This document shows positions 26,570-34,620 of a DNA stretch of 45,291 bases, piece after piece. The stretch's first letter is position 1. Each line of letters starts with the position of its first letter. The translations under genes and the position numbers were made by a program. The notes below the pieces were generated by a model, which was not told where the DNA came from, searched no databases, and worked only from the letters and a program-made list of their open reading frames with translations. Origin of the DNA: Alphaproteobacteria bacterium (GTDB lineage Bacteria > Pseudomonadota > Alphaproteobacteria > Rhodospirillales > Rhodospirillaceae); the NCBI GenBank assembly GCA_012103295.1, contig WLXB01000013.1, positions 1 to 45,291 of the forward strand, read 5' to 3'.

Positions 26570-28345
26570 CTAGACTTCTGCCATGTCTGAAATGAATGCG
26601 TCGAGGCGGACCGGGTCAGCGTCGCTGGTCACGCGTCTGGCTCGACCAGCGATGGCCGCCAGATTGAGCCCGCGAACGCGCTTTTTGACCCGGGGGATGC
26701 TGCCAGCAGCCATGGATAGCTCTGCAATGCCAAGGCCCAGCAACAAGGGCGTTAGTCGCTCGTCACCAGCCATTTCGCCGCAAATCGAAACTGGGATACC
26801 CGCTGCGGCCGCCGCTTCGGCCGAAAATTGTATCAGACGTAGAACCGCTGGGTGGAGGGGGTTGTAGAGGTAGGCGACGGTTTCGTCCGTGCGGTCGATT
26901 GCGAGGGTGTACTGGGTTAGATCGTTAGTGCCGATTGCGAAGAAGTCAGATTCTGCGGCTAGGGCATCCGCCGCAAGTGCCGCGCCCGGAATTTCGATCA
27001 TTACGCCGAGCGGAGGGATTGGGTCGGCGATCCGAACGCCCTTTCGTTTTAATCGTCCGGCGAGACGATTTAGGACGCGGCGTACTTCACGCACTTCTTC
27101 AACGGTACACACCATTGGCAATAGAATGCGGACCGGTCCAAAGGCGCCAGCGCGCAGAATCGCGGCTAGCTGTTCCATCAAAGTTTTCCGACGATTCAAA
27201 GAAAATCTGATTGCCCGGAGTCCGAGGGCCGGATTAGGTCCTGGTTCAAACCCCAAAGCGTCACTGAGTTTGTCGGCACCGATATCAAGTGTGCGAATAG
27301 TGACGGGGCGCCCGTCCATCCGTTTGACGACATGCAGTAGGGCCTTGAACTGCTCCTCTTCGCCGGGCAAGTCGTCGCGATTCATAAACAGGAATTCGCT
27401 ACGAAGCAGACCGATGCCGGTCGCGCCGGAGCGTAGGACGCTATCAATTTCACTGGGAAGCTCAATATTGGCTTGCAACGTGATGGCCATACCGTCCTGT
27501 GTCACAGCTGGAACAGCGCGTAACTTATCCAAAGACCGGCGTCCGCGAAGATAGTTTGCGCGACGTTTGCGGTATTGAGTAAGGACCGCCTCTGATGGAT
27601 TGAGAATGACGTGACCCGCGCCGCCGTCGACGACAATTGTGTCACCGTTGCGGGCCCAGGATGTAAGCGCTGTGGCCGCGACAACCGCGGGAAGGGCGAG
27701 AGAGCGCGCCATGATCGCGGTATGACTTTCAACGCCGCCTAAGACTGTGGCCAGGCCTGCGACCTGTTTCGGATCTAGTAACGCCGTGTCCGCTGGCGAT
27801 AGTTCGTCGCTTACAATTACGGCGTTGCGGGGAAGAGAGGCGAACGCTGCGGCCTGCTTCATACCGAGGCTTCGGACTAGGCGGTTACCGACTTCGCGAA
27901 TGTCGTCGATCCGCGCCGACAGGTAACTGTCATCCATCGCTGCAAAGGCATCTTCCATTTTGTTGATTTCTTTGAGCACAGCCGCTTCAGCGTTGATTCG
28001 ATCTGTGCTGATGCGTTTTTCCACGCCACGAATGAGACGGGATCCCTTCAACATCTGTTGATATGCGTCTAGTAGGTATCCGAGTTCTTCTCGGGCAGCG
28101 CCCGGCAGTTTGTTGGCCTTGGTTTGCAAGGCTTCAATTTCAAGACTCGCTTTGCGTGCTGCGCTGGCAAACCGCTCCTGTTCACGTTTGACCCGATTCC
28201 CCGGAATATGGACTTCTCGCACGTATACGTCGTAGCGCGAATCGTGACGGTAGACGGTACCGATAGCGATACCACGACCGACCGCGAGGCCCTCGAATGT
28301 CCGTTGCTTTCCTGGTTTCATATGAGGCCGATTGTCAGTCTTCAT
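26570..28345 (-). CDS. ptsP: Phosphoenolpyruvate-protein phosphotransferase (PTS enzyme I)
   Basis: Enzyme I takes phosphate from PEP and passes it to HPr. The 591-residue protein has the phosphohistidine site H208 in GGVESHTAIMAR, the PEP-binding barrel with LLRSEFLFMNR, FFAIGTNDLTQYTLA, and the catalytic C522 in SICGEMAGD. There is no N-terminal GAF domain, so it is EI of the standard layout rather than the long nitrogen-type EI. The ATG at 28345 overlaps the HPr gene by 11 bases; a second ATG at 28321 is possible. With HPr, EIIA, HprK and no sugar permease nearby, it belongs to a regulatory PTS. Confidence 0.95.
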   Translation of the reverse strand: MKTDNRPHMKPGKQRTFEGLAVGRGIAIGTVYRHDSRYDVYVREVHIPGNRVKREQERFASAARKASLEIEALQTKANKLPGAAREELGYLLDAYQQMLKGSRLIRGVEKRISTDRINAEAAVLKEINKMEDAFAAMDDSYLSARIDDIREVGNRLVRSLGMKQAAAFASLPRNAVIVSDELSPADTALLDPKQVAGLATVLGGVESHTAIMARSLALPAVVAATALTSWARNGDTIVVDGGAGHVILNPSEAVLTQYRKRRANYLRGRRSLDKLRAVPAVTQDGMAITLQANIELPSEIDSVLRSGATGIGLLRSEFLFMNRDDLPGEEEQFKALLHVVKRMDGRPVTIRTLDIGADKLSDALGFEPGPNPALGLRAIRFSLNRRKTLMEQLAAILRAGAFGPVRILLPMVCTVEEVREVRRVLNRLAGRLKRKGVRIADPIPPLGVMIEIPGAALAADALAAESDFFAIGTNDLTQYTLAIDRTDETVAYLYNPLHPAVLRLIQFSAEAAAAAGIPVSICGEMAGDERLTPLLLGLGIAELSMAAGSIPRVKKRVRGLNLAAIAGRARRVTSDADPVRLDAFISDMAEV

Positions 28346-28616
28346 GGAAACCCGCTTCGACAAGCTGGCAGATTGTATTCATTGCTGTTTCTGCATCCTC
28401 GCCTGTGGCTTTGAGCGTAATTTCTGTTCCGGGCGCTGCGGCAAGCATCAGCAAGCCCATAATGGAGCAGCTCGAGACCTCGATATCCCCTCTTGAAACC
28501 AAGATGTTGGCTTTGAATTGTTCTGCAGTTTTGCAGAATTTCGCTGCCGCCCGGGCGTGCAACCCTCTCGAATTGACGATCTTAGCCGTGCGCTGGATCG
28601 GGTTTGACATAATCAT
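28335..28616 (-). CDS. ptsH: PTS phosphocarrier protein HPr
   Basis: This 93-residue HPr relays phosphate from enzyme I to EIIA. The catalytic histidine is H20 in SRGLHARAAAKF. The regulatory serine, target of HprK, is kept as S51 in SSCSIMGLLML. Having both sites agrees with the hprK gene a few genes upstream. Two starts are possible, ATG at 28616 or the third codon ATG at 28610. The gene lies 8 bases after the EIIA gene and overlaps ptsP. Confidence 0.96.
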   Translation of the reverse strand: MIMSNPIQRTAKIVNSRGLHARAAAKFCKTAEQFKANILVSRGDIEVSSCSIMGLLMLAAAPGTEITLKATGEDAETAMNTICQLVEAGFHED

Positions 28617-28624
28617 CTGCCGCC

Positions 28625-29029
28625 TTAGTCATTCTGGGCGAGCAGTGCTGAAGCCACGTTGATGTATTTGCGCCCTGCTTCTTGAGCCTGCAGGACTGCG
28701 TCTGACATCGATTCCGTCGAGCGGACCGATGCCAGCTTAATCAAAAGAGGTAAATTAACACCAGCGATCACTTCGACCTTCGCATTCTCCATTATCGAGA
28801 TCGCCAGATTGGACGGCGTGCCGCCGAACATGTCCGTCAGAACCACGACACCGTTGCCCGACTCAACTTTTTCAACGGCTGAAACAATTTCAGCTCGACG
28901 CTGTTCCATATCGTCATCTGGCCCAATGCATATACTCGCGGTTTGTGTCTGAGGGCCGACAACGTGTTCGAGCGCGGCGAACAGTTCCAGCGCCAAACGC
29001 CCGTGCGTTACAAGAACCATTCCAATCAT
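28625..29029 (-). CDS. PTS EIIA component, mannose family
   Basis: This 134-residue single-domain EIIA of the mannose/fructose superfamily accepts phosphate from HPr. The phosphorylated residue is H9 in LVTHGRLA, and the VVLTDMFGGTPSN segment is typical. No EIIB, EIIC or EIID gene is present, so it most likely acts as a regulator rather than in sugar uptake, as described for the alphaproteobacterial PTS. It is 102 bases downstream of rapZ; that gap holds a small 5-bp hairpin (29059-29072) but no convincing promoter. Confidence 0.93.
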   Translation of the reverse strand: MIGMVLVTHGRLALELFAALEHVVGPQTQTASICIGPDDDMEQRRAEIVSAVEKVESGNGVVVLTDMFGGTPSNLAISIMENAKVEVIAGVNLPLLIKLASVRSTESMSDAVLQAQEAGRKYINVASALLAQND

Positions 29030-29131
29030 GGATGATGCGTCCGTCCGTTTTTTCGCGGCACACCTTCGTGTGGGTCTGCTCGCGTTGTTAGTGTTGCCGG
29101 TCCGTCAATTTTATTGCGCCGGTCCAGATGT

Positions 29132-29995
29132 CTAAACATTAAGGTCGCGGTGCCGGAAGTCAAATTCAATCCCGAGACCTTCGAGTCGTGACGCCAGATC
29201 TTGGACGGTATAAACAGATCTGTGATGACCTCCGGTGCAGCCGATCGCTAAGGTCAAATAGCTTTTGCCTTCGTCGCGATACCGCGGCAGCAGGGGTTCG
29301 AGCAGCGTCATTAAATTTGTCATGAACGGTGTGAAAGCTGTGTCTTCAGCAATGTATTCACCGACCGCGGTGTCTAGGCCGGATTGGGGCCTCAACGATT
29401 CAACATAATGTGGGTTGCGCAGAAACCTGACATCGAACACCAAATCGGCTTCGCGAGGCACACCATTGCGATAGCCGAAAGACACCAGATGAATATGCAT
29501 TGGCCGGTCATCTTTGCCGCCATAGGACTTTTCAAGCCGCCGTTTAAGATCGCCGGGCGTCAGCGTTGATGTATCGAGCACCAAGTCAGCGACAACTTTA
29601 ACGGGGGCGAGCAATTGTCGTTCAAGGGTGATCGCACCGGCGACAGGCAGGTCTTTGGCAAGCGGATGCGGCCGTCTGGTCTCCGTATACCGACGCATCA
29701 ACACATCATCGTCGCTGTCGAGATAAATCAAAGTTGTCGCAATGGCGCCGTGGCCGCCGAGAGCTTGTATTTGGGTAATCACGTTTTCCGCGTTGAAGTC
29801 GCGGGTGCGTACGTCCATGCCGACGGCTAAGGGGCGGTCTGGCCCACCGCCGCGCGTCGCGGCCTCAAGCAATGACACTGGAAGGTTGTCGACAGTTTCA
29901 AAGCCCAGGTCTTCCATCGCATGGAGCGCGCTGCTTTTGCCAGCGCCGGACATTCCAGTGATGACAAAGAGGTGAACCGTGTTTTTTTTAATCAT
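29132..29995 (-). CDS. rapZ: RNase adapter protein RapZ
   Basis: RapZ (formerly YvcJ/YhbJ) is a P-loop protein that in enterobacteria guides RNase E to small RNAs controlling amino-sugar synthesis. This 287-residue form has Walker A GMSGAGKS at residues 14-21 and the C-terminal signature CTGGHHRSVY. Its start overlaps the hprK stop as ATGA. Its RNA target in alphaproteobacteria is not established. The link to the PTS genes is conserved among proteobacteria. Confidence 0.95.
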   Translation of the reverse strand: MIKKNTVHLFVITGMSGAGKSSALHAMEDLGFETVDNLPVSLLEAATRGGGPDRPLAVGMDVRTRDFNAENVITQIQALGGHGAIATTLIYLDSDDDVLMRRYTETRRPHPLAKDLPVAGAITLERQLLAPVKVVADLVLDTSTLTPGDLKRRLEKSYGGKDDRPMHIHLVSFGYRNGVPREADLVFDVRFLRNPHYVESLRPQSGLDTAVGEYIAEDTAFTPFMTNLMTLLEPLLPRYRDEGKSYLTLAIGCTGGHHRSVYTVQDLASRLEGLGIEFDFRHRDLNV

Positions 29996-30435
29996 TGCCC
30001 GCCCGTCCCAGCGTCGTGTTCAACCGCTAGCGTACGCATGATCACACGGATTTTTGCGGCCGCCGATGGTGTGTCTGGGTCAATAATGACATGTGCGATC
30101 ATCATGCCCTCGACGGTACACGTCTGTCTCTCAGGAAGACGAGGAATATCGTCCGTAGGTGCCAAGTCCACCACCAAACCTATCTGCACCGAGGGCCGAT
30201 GTGCGCCGTCGACGATGCCATGGCCGCGCACTTCGATTTTGCCAGCGATTGCCTCTGGCGTTCGGGCCGTAAGGGCGCCCTCCTCGACTGAAAGATGGCA
30301 GTAGTCATCGGATACCAGGACAGCCCCGCGATCGATCAATCGCAACGCCAAGTCTGACTTCCCGGCCCCCGAAGGTCCGCGAATGAGTACGCCGATGTCA
30401 CCGATAGCGACGCAGGTGGCATGAGTAAGGGTCAT
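29992..30435 (-). CDS. hprK: HPr kinase/phosphorylase, short alphaproteobacterial form
   Basis: This is the C-terminal catalytic domain only, 147 residues, as usual in alphaproteobacteria, which lack the N-terminal domain of the Firmicute enzyme. Walker A is GPSGAGKS at residues 20-27, followed by the SDDYCHL acid pair (D43, D44) and the GHGIVDG segment. It would phosphorylate S51 of HPr. The frame is open to an ATG at 30510, but the internal ATG at 30435 gives the length and N-terminus typical of this short form. In related genomes chvG usually lies directly upstream; here two unrelated genes intervene. Confidence 0.92.
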   Translation of the reverse strand: MTLTHATCVAIGDIGVLIRGPSGAGKSDLALRLIDRGAVLVSDDYCHLSVEEGALTARTPEAIAGKIEVRGHGIVDGAHRPSVQIGLVVDLAPTDDIPRLPERQTCTVEGMMIAHVIIDPDTPSAAAKIRVIMRTLAVEHDAGTGGQ

Positions 30436-30576
30436 GTGTAGGACCGTGACTCCCCGCTGCCCCGCGGTCAACGGGCGGATCACATATGGTTGATGGGGCA
30501 CAAGGGCCATTTTTGTCGGTCTGAGAATAGGATATTGATGAGTGTCGCTTAATCTCGGAAATGGAGAGGCTTAATC

Positions 30577-30972
30577 ATGGAACTGATGTATCCGTTTACG
30601 ATCAGTGCAACATTGTTTGCTGTGCTAATTTATATGTGGATGGGGTTTAAGGTCGGGCAAGCGCGTGGTGCCTATAATGTTGATGCACCCTCGACGGACG
30701 GCCCACCAGAATTTCGCAGAGCTTACCGCGCTCATATCAATACACTGGAGGGTATGGCGTCGTTTCTGCCCGGTCTTTGGATTTTTGCATTCCTCGTGTC
30801 GGACATGTGGGCCGCAGCAGTGGGGTTGGTTTGGTGTGTGGGTCGTCTCGTCTACGCTATCGGATATCACCGAGATGCAGAGAAAAGATTTCCCGGATTG
30901 GGTGTGTCGTTTATCGCGACTTTGACATTAATCCTTGGCAGTGTGGTTGCGGTTGTGTGGCCGCATATCTAA
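30577..30972 (+). CDS. MAPEG family membrane protein
   Basis: This 131-residue integral membrane protein has about four hydrophobic segments and the MAPEG signature R-x2-N-x2-E in YRAHINTLE (R51 to E58), which forms the glutathione site in eukaryotic members. Bacterial MAPEG proteins are mostly uncharacterised; some have glutathione transferase activity. The ATG has GGAGAGG a few bases upstream. It is transcribed away from hprK and followed after 42 bases by an AEC transporter gene in the same direction. The pair splits the hprK-chvG neighbourhood. Confidence 0.85.
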   Translation: MELMYPFTISATLFAVLIYMWMGFKVGQARGAYNVDAPSTDGPPEFRRAYRAHINTLEGMASFLPGLWIFAFLVSDMWAAAVGLVWCVGRLVYAIGYHRDAEKRFPGLGVSFIATLTLILGSVVAVVWPHI

Positions 30973-31014
30973 ACCATTGGTCATGATCCAGCCGGCGCTT
31001 TAATTGATCGAGTT

Positions 31015-31905
31015 ATGTTTGCAGAAATTCTTACAGTTATAGCGCCGGTCGGGATTCTTGCTGCCATTGGCTTCGTATGGGACCGAAAAGGCCTTCCGTT
31101 CGATACCAACATGGTTGCTTACTTGGTGACTAATCTCGGTGCGCCGTGCCTTGTCGTGTCGACTCTCTTAGCCAACAGGCCCGACCCTGATGTTATTGCC
31201 AGCATGGGACTGGCCGCTCTGCTGGTTGTTGTCGTCGTTACTCTGGTTGCGGGCATCGGTCTGTCCCTTAGTGGTCAGCCGATAAAAGTGTATTTGCCGG
31301 CTCTGACGTTTCCCAATTCGGGGAACATAGGAATACCGCTATGCCTATTTGCATTTGGCGATGAAGGCTTAACTCTTTCCGTGTCTTTTTTTGCGGTAAT
31401 GGCGCTCACACAATTTACTCTTGGCATTAGCATTGCGGCCGGTCGCATTTCAGCGCGCGCTGTATTTGGTAACCCTGTTTTATGGGCGGCATTGATTTCT
31501 GTTGCGCTGCTGTTGGCGGAAGTCGAACTGCCACGATTGATCAGCGGTTCTGTCGATACCCTCGCTGGGATGGTGATCCCGTTGATGCTGATGTCTTTGG
31601 GTATTTCCCTCTCGAGACTCAAACCCAACGCGTTGATGCGAAGCACTGTGTATTCAGTTTTGAGGCTTGTACTCGGTCTTGGTGCAGGCATCTGTGTAGC
31701 TTGGATGTTGGACCTTGAAGGCGTTGCACGCGCGGCCGTTATTATTCAAGCAGCGATGCCAACAGCTGTCTTTAATTATCTCTTCGCTGTGCGATACGAT
31801 AACCAACCGTCTGAGGTCGCAGGCATAGTTGTCGTTTCGACCATTTTGTCGTTTCTGACATTGCCGCTATTGCTTGTCTTTGTTTTAAGTGGCCCTGGTC
31901 TTTAG
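31015..31905 (+). CDS. AEC family (auxin efflux carrier type) transporter
   Basis: This 296-residue polytopic protein has about ten hydrophobic segments and the FPNSGNIGIPL motif diagnostic of the AEC/BASS-related fold, plus QAAMPTAVFNYLFA near the end. Bacterial members move malate and other organic anions; the substrate cannot be told here. It is probably co-transcribed with the MAPEG gene. It ends 15 bases from the convergent chvG stop, without a terminator. A hand-counted sample at 31321-31380 has 27 G/C in 60. Confidence 0.88.
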   Translation: MFAEILTVIAPVGILAAIGFVWDRKGLPFDTNMVAYLVTNLGAPCLVVSTLLANRPDPDVIASMGLAALLVVVVVTLVAGIGLSLSGQPIKVYLPALTFPNSGNIGIPLCLFAFGDEGLTLSVSFFAVMALTQFTLGISIAAGRISARAVFGNPVLWAALISVALLLAEVELPRLISGSVDTLAGMVIPLMLMSLGISLSRLKPNALMRSTVYSVLRLVLGLGAGICVAWMLDLEGVARAAVIIQAAMPTAVFNYLFAVRYDNQPSEVAGIVVVSTILSFLTLPLLLVFVLSGPGL

Positions 31906-31920
31906 GTGTGCGTTTAGAGA

Positions 31921-33582
31921 TCATGCCGCTGGCAGGCGTACGACAAATAATGCACCGCCATCCAAAGCGTTCTCAGCCGTAATGCTGCCGCGATGCGCTT
32001 CAACAATCTGTTTAGAAATTGACAACCCTAAGCCCGAGTGTGTGCCAAACTTTTCTTTTTCTGGACGCTCCGAGTAAAATCGGCTGAAGACGGCCATCTC
32101 TTTGCCTGCAGGAATACCGGGGCCTTGGTCCTGTACGTCGATAATGATTTGCCTTTGGTCGCGGCGGGCCCGGATGAATATTTTCCCGTCTTCTGGGCTG
32201 AACGATGCGGCGTTGCCAATTAAATTTCTTAGGACCTGTGCCAGCCGCCCTTCCAGTCCAGTCACGGTTAAATCGTCGTGAACCGGTAGATCAAGTTCTA
32301 GTCGTGGTGTTCCTTCAGCATCACTTGAGTTGTTGATGTCGACCAGCATTTTTAGAAGGGTAGAAATGTCGACAGGCTCGCTTTCGGCGCGGGACAGTTC
32401 TGCATCAAGGCGTGACGCATCTGAGATGTCAGAAATCAATCGGTCCAATCGGCCAACATCGTCTTTGATGATACCCATGAGTTGTTTTTGTTGTTCAGCA
32501 TCTTCTATGCGTGCCACGGTTTCGACAGCACTCCTTAGCGAAGTCAGTGGATTCTTTATCTCGTGGGCGACGTCAGCAGCAAACTGCTCCGTTGCATCCA
32601 TGCGCAACCAAAGTCCTTCGGTCATATCCCGCAGAGCACTCGACAGCGCGCCAATTTCGTCACGTCGTTTGCTGAGATCTGGAATGTTGTGTTGACGGGT
32701 GCGACCGTCGCGCACCATCACGGCCGCTTCGGCGAGTCGCAATACGGGGCGGGCAATGGTGCCTGCCAGATAAAGGGACATCAAAATTGTAACAGCGAAT
32801 GTCCATACAAAAATCGTAAGAATAGAACTCCGGACTTCGAATAACCGCGCTTCGATCGTTGCATCATCTTCGGATACGAATACCGCGCCAACGATCTGCT
32901 TGTAAAACTGAACTGGAACAGAGACCGCCAAAATTTTACGCCCACGGTTGTCTATCCGCACAGCGCTTGCTGATTCACCACGTTCCAGTGCGCCAACCAC
33001 CTCGGTGAAATCGTAGCCGGTTCCGTTTGGTTGCTCGGCGTATGGAGGTAGGTCTTCGTTGGCACCGAGAAAAGACTCAGCCCAAGTTAGAGCTCGGCGC
33101 AGCGCCTGTGAAAATCCACCGCTTTTTGTTGGTGGAAGATCGACCACCCGAACTTCGCCGCCCGGACCCCTGAGCAAACGGCTGTCTGCAATGAGGCCGC
33201 CACCCACGCCATATAGTCTGGCTCGAATGTCGGCGAGACCAGCAAGGCGCCGGACAAGTTGCCGTGCCGCGTCTTGGTCAATGCGGCGGGTCGCGCCTGC
33301 AGGCATGAAGGCGCCGAAAGCTTGACTCTCCGTTTCGATAACAACGGCGCCTTCACCCAGTGATGCCGCGATCAATTCGCCTTCGGTGCGCAAAGAATCG
33401 ATTTCGGTCGCGATCAAGGATTGTTCGTATTCGTCTAGAAAAAGAAGACCGAGACCAAGCAAGACAGGCGCAACGAGGTTGACGGCCAGGATGCGCCGGG
33501 TCAGAAGCGAAAGAACTGGGCTTCGGCGACGTTTATGGCCCTCGGACGAAGGGGCGATGCGTAAATCTTGATCGGCGCGCAC
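31921..33582 (-). CDS. chvG: Sensor histidine kinase ChvG
   Basis: This 553-residue sensor kinase has two membrane segments (about 29-49 and 253-275) flanking a periplasmic sensor domain of about 200 residues, then HAMP, H box and ATPase. All catalytic motifs are present: phospho-acceptor H340 in DVAHEIKNPLTSL, N box NLIGNA, G1 box DQGPGIP and G2 box GLGLSISKQIV. In rhizobia and Agrobacterium ChvG senses acid or envelope stress and is held off by ExoR; no exoR is in the window. The GTG start at 33582 has AAGGA 7 bases upstream. It lies 33 bases after chvI. Confidence 0.93.
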   Translation of the reverse strand: MRADQDLRIAPSSEGHKRRRSPVLSLLTRRILAVNLVAPVLLGLGLLFLDEYEQSLIATEIDSLRTEGELIAASLGEGAVVIETESQAFGAFMPAGATRRIDQDAARQLVRRLAGLADIRARLYGVGGGLIADSRLLRGPGGEVRVVDLPPTKSGGFSQALRRALTWAESFLGANEDLPPYAEQPNGTGYDFTEVVGALERGESASAVRIDNRGRKILAVSVPVQFYKQIVGAVFVSEDDATIEARLFEVRSSILTIFVWTFAVTILMSLYLAGTIARPVLRLAEAAVMVRDGRTRQHNIPDLSKRRDEIGALSSALRDMTEGLWLRMDATEQFAADVAHEIKNPLTSLRSAVETVARIEDAEQQKQLMGIIKDDVGRLDRLISDISDASRLDAELSRAESEPVDISTLLKMLVDINNSSDAEGTPRLELDLPVHDDLTVTGLEGRLAQVLRNLIGNAASFSPEDGKIFIRARRDQRQIIIDVQDQGPGIPAGKEMAVFSRFYSERPEKEKFGTHSGLGLSISKQIVEAHRGSITAENALDGGALFVVRLPAA

Positions 33583-33615
33583 GCATTTATCCTTAATGGC
33601 GCCGACGCAGACAAC

Positions 33616-34320
33616 TTAGGCGGCGGCTTCCCGATACTTATACCCTACGCCGTAAAGGGTCTCGATATTTGCAAACTCGTCGTCTACGTGACGGAATTTT
33701 TTGCGTAAGCGCTTGATGTGGCTGTCGATCGTCCGGTCATCGACATAGATATTTTCGCCATAGGCAGCATCAATAAGCTGGTCGCGGCTTTTCACGTGCC
33801 CCGGACGAGCAGCCAAGGCTTGAATAATCAAGAATTCGGTCACCGTCAGATTGACCGCCTTATCCTTCCACTTGCAAACGTGCTGGGCCGGGTCGAGGGT
33901 CATTTCGCCTCGCTTGATGGCGGTTTCGGATTCGCTACCGTCGTCAGCTTTCTGGGCTTCAATCCTCCGCATCACGGCCTTGATGCGTTCGATCAATAGG
34001 CGCTGGGAAAACGGTTTTTTGATGTAGTCGTCGGCCCCCATGCGTAAACCATGCAATTCGTCGACCTCATCGTCCTTAGAGGTAAGAAAGATGACCGGGG
34101 TGGGGGCTTTATCTTGGAGGCGCTGGAGCAACTCAATGCCGTCCATTCTAGGCATTTTGATATCGAGAACGGCAAGGTCGACGGGTGTGTCGACAATGCC
34201 CCGGAGCGCTTCGGCACCATCACGGTAGGTTGCGACATCGAACCCCTCTTGTTCTAGGACGATCGATACTGATGTCAGGATATTGCGGTCATCGTCGACC
34301 AATGCGATTCGGTGAGCCAC
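33616..34320 (-). CDS. chvI: Response regulator ChvI (OmpR family)
   Basis: This 234-residue regulator has a receiver domain with acidic pocket D9-D11, phosphorylated D53 (VLDIKMP), T80 and K102, and a winged-helix OmpR/PhoB output domain ending GVGYKYRE. It is the partner of ChvG encoded immediately downstream. The GTG start at 34320 is supported by AAGGGG 9 bases ahead. It is divergent from pckA across a 300-base gap; that neighbourhood is conserved in rhizobia, and control of pckA by ChvI is a reasonable inference but not shown. Confidence 0.95.
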   Translation of the reverse strand: MAHRIALVDDDRNILTSVSIVLEQEGFDVATYRDGAEALRGIVDTPVDLAVLDIKMPRMDGIELLQRLQDKAPTPVIFLTSKDDEVDELHGLRMGADDYIKKPFSQRLLIERIKAVMRRIEAQKADDGSESETAIKRGEMTLDPAQHVCKWKDKAVNLTVTEFLIIQALAARPGHVKSRDQLIDAAYGENIYVDDRTIDSHIKRLRKKFRHVDDEFANIETLYGVGYKYREAAA

Positions 34321-34370
34321 TACGGTTTACCCCTTGTATTATTCTTCAAACCACCCCTTAGGCGCGAAAT

Positions 34371-34391
34371 GGAACCGAAAGCTCTGGTTCC
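34371..34391. repeat. Inverted repeat GGAACC-N9-GGTTCC upstream of chvI
   Basis: Perfect 6-bp arms with a 9-base spacer lie about 50 bases upstream of the chvI start. It could be an operator for a dimeric regulator or a small hairpin. No match to a known site is claimed. Confidence 0.35.
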
Positions 34392-34510
34392 CCGTCCTTG
34401 GGAGTGTGGCCATATCATAGGAGTATTATGGCAGAAATACTGCGTGACCGTGCCCGATTTTCGCCGCAATCTGGTCTCCGCCTAATATTAAGAAAGGCGT
34501 TTTCGACCGG

Positions 34511-34539
34511 TTGCGCCGACCCATTCGAGGGGGTATGAA
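34511..34539 (+). promoter_or_regulatory. Candidate promoter for pckA
   Basis: TTGCGC (34511-34516) and TATGAA (34534-34539) are spaced by 17 bases. Matches are three and four of six. Transcription from here would include the stem-loop at 34552-34585 in the leader. Confidence 0.3.
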
Positions 34540-34551
34540 AGTCCAAATAAC

Positions 34552-34595
34552 GCCGGTCGGGCAGGGGTCCCTGCTTTGAGCCGGCTTTCCTTTTA
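34552..34595 (+). promoter_or_regulatory. Stem-loop with T-rich tail in the pckA leader
   Basis: GCCGG at 34552-34556 can pair with CCGGC at 34581-34585, enclosing a second inverted repeat GCAGGG-GT-CCCTGC (34561-34574). The sequence that follows, TTTCCTTTTATT, is T-rich. It looks like an imperfect terminator in a leader and could be an attenuator, but the inner loop is too tight to form fully. Confidence 0.3.
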
Positions 34596-34620
34596 TTAAG
34601 GCTTCTTGGGGGTTCTCGCT

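Larger units (their letters stand above)
34321..34620. other. Intergenic region between chvI and pckA
   Basis: This 300-base divergent region has no credible gene. It holds the chvI ribosome site, an inverted repeat at 34371-34391, a candidate pckA promoter at 34511-34539 and an imperfect stem-loop with a T-rich tail at 34552-34595. These are listed separately. Confidence 0.7.

Noticed and set aside
26889-27554. A 221-residue open frame on the plus strand inside ptsP
   Set aside because: Arg/Ser-rich shadow frame opposite a gene with all enzyme I motifs.
29059-29072. CACAC-GTGTG hairpin between rapZ and the EIIA gene as a terminator
   Set aside because: Five base pairs only and no T run on the transcribed strand.
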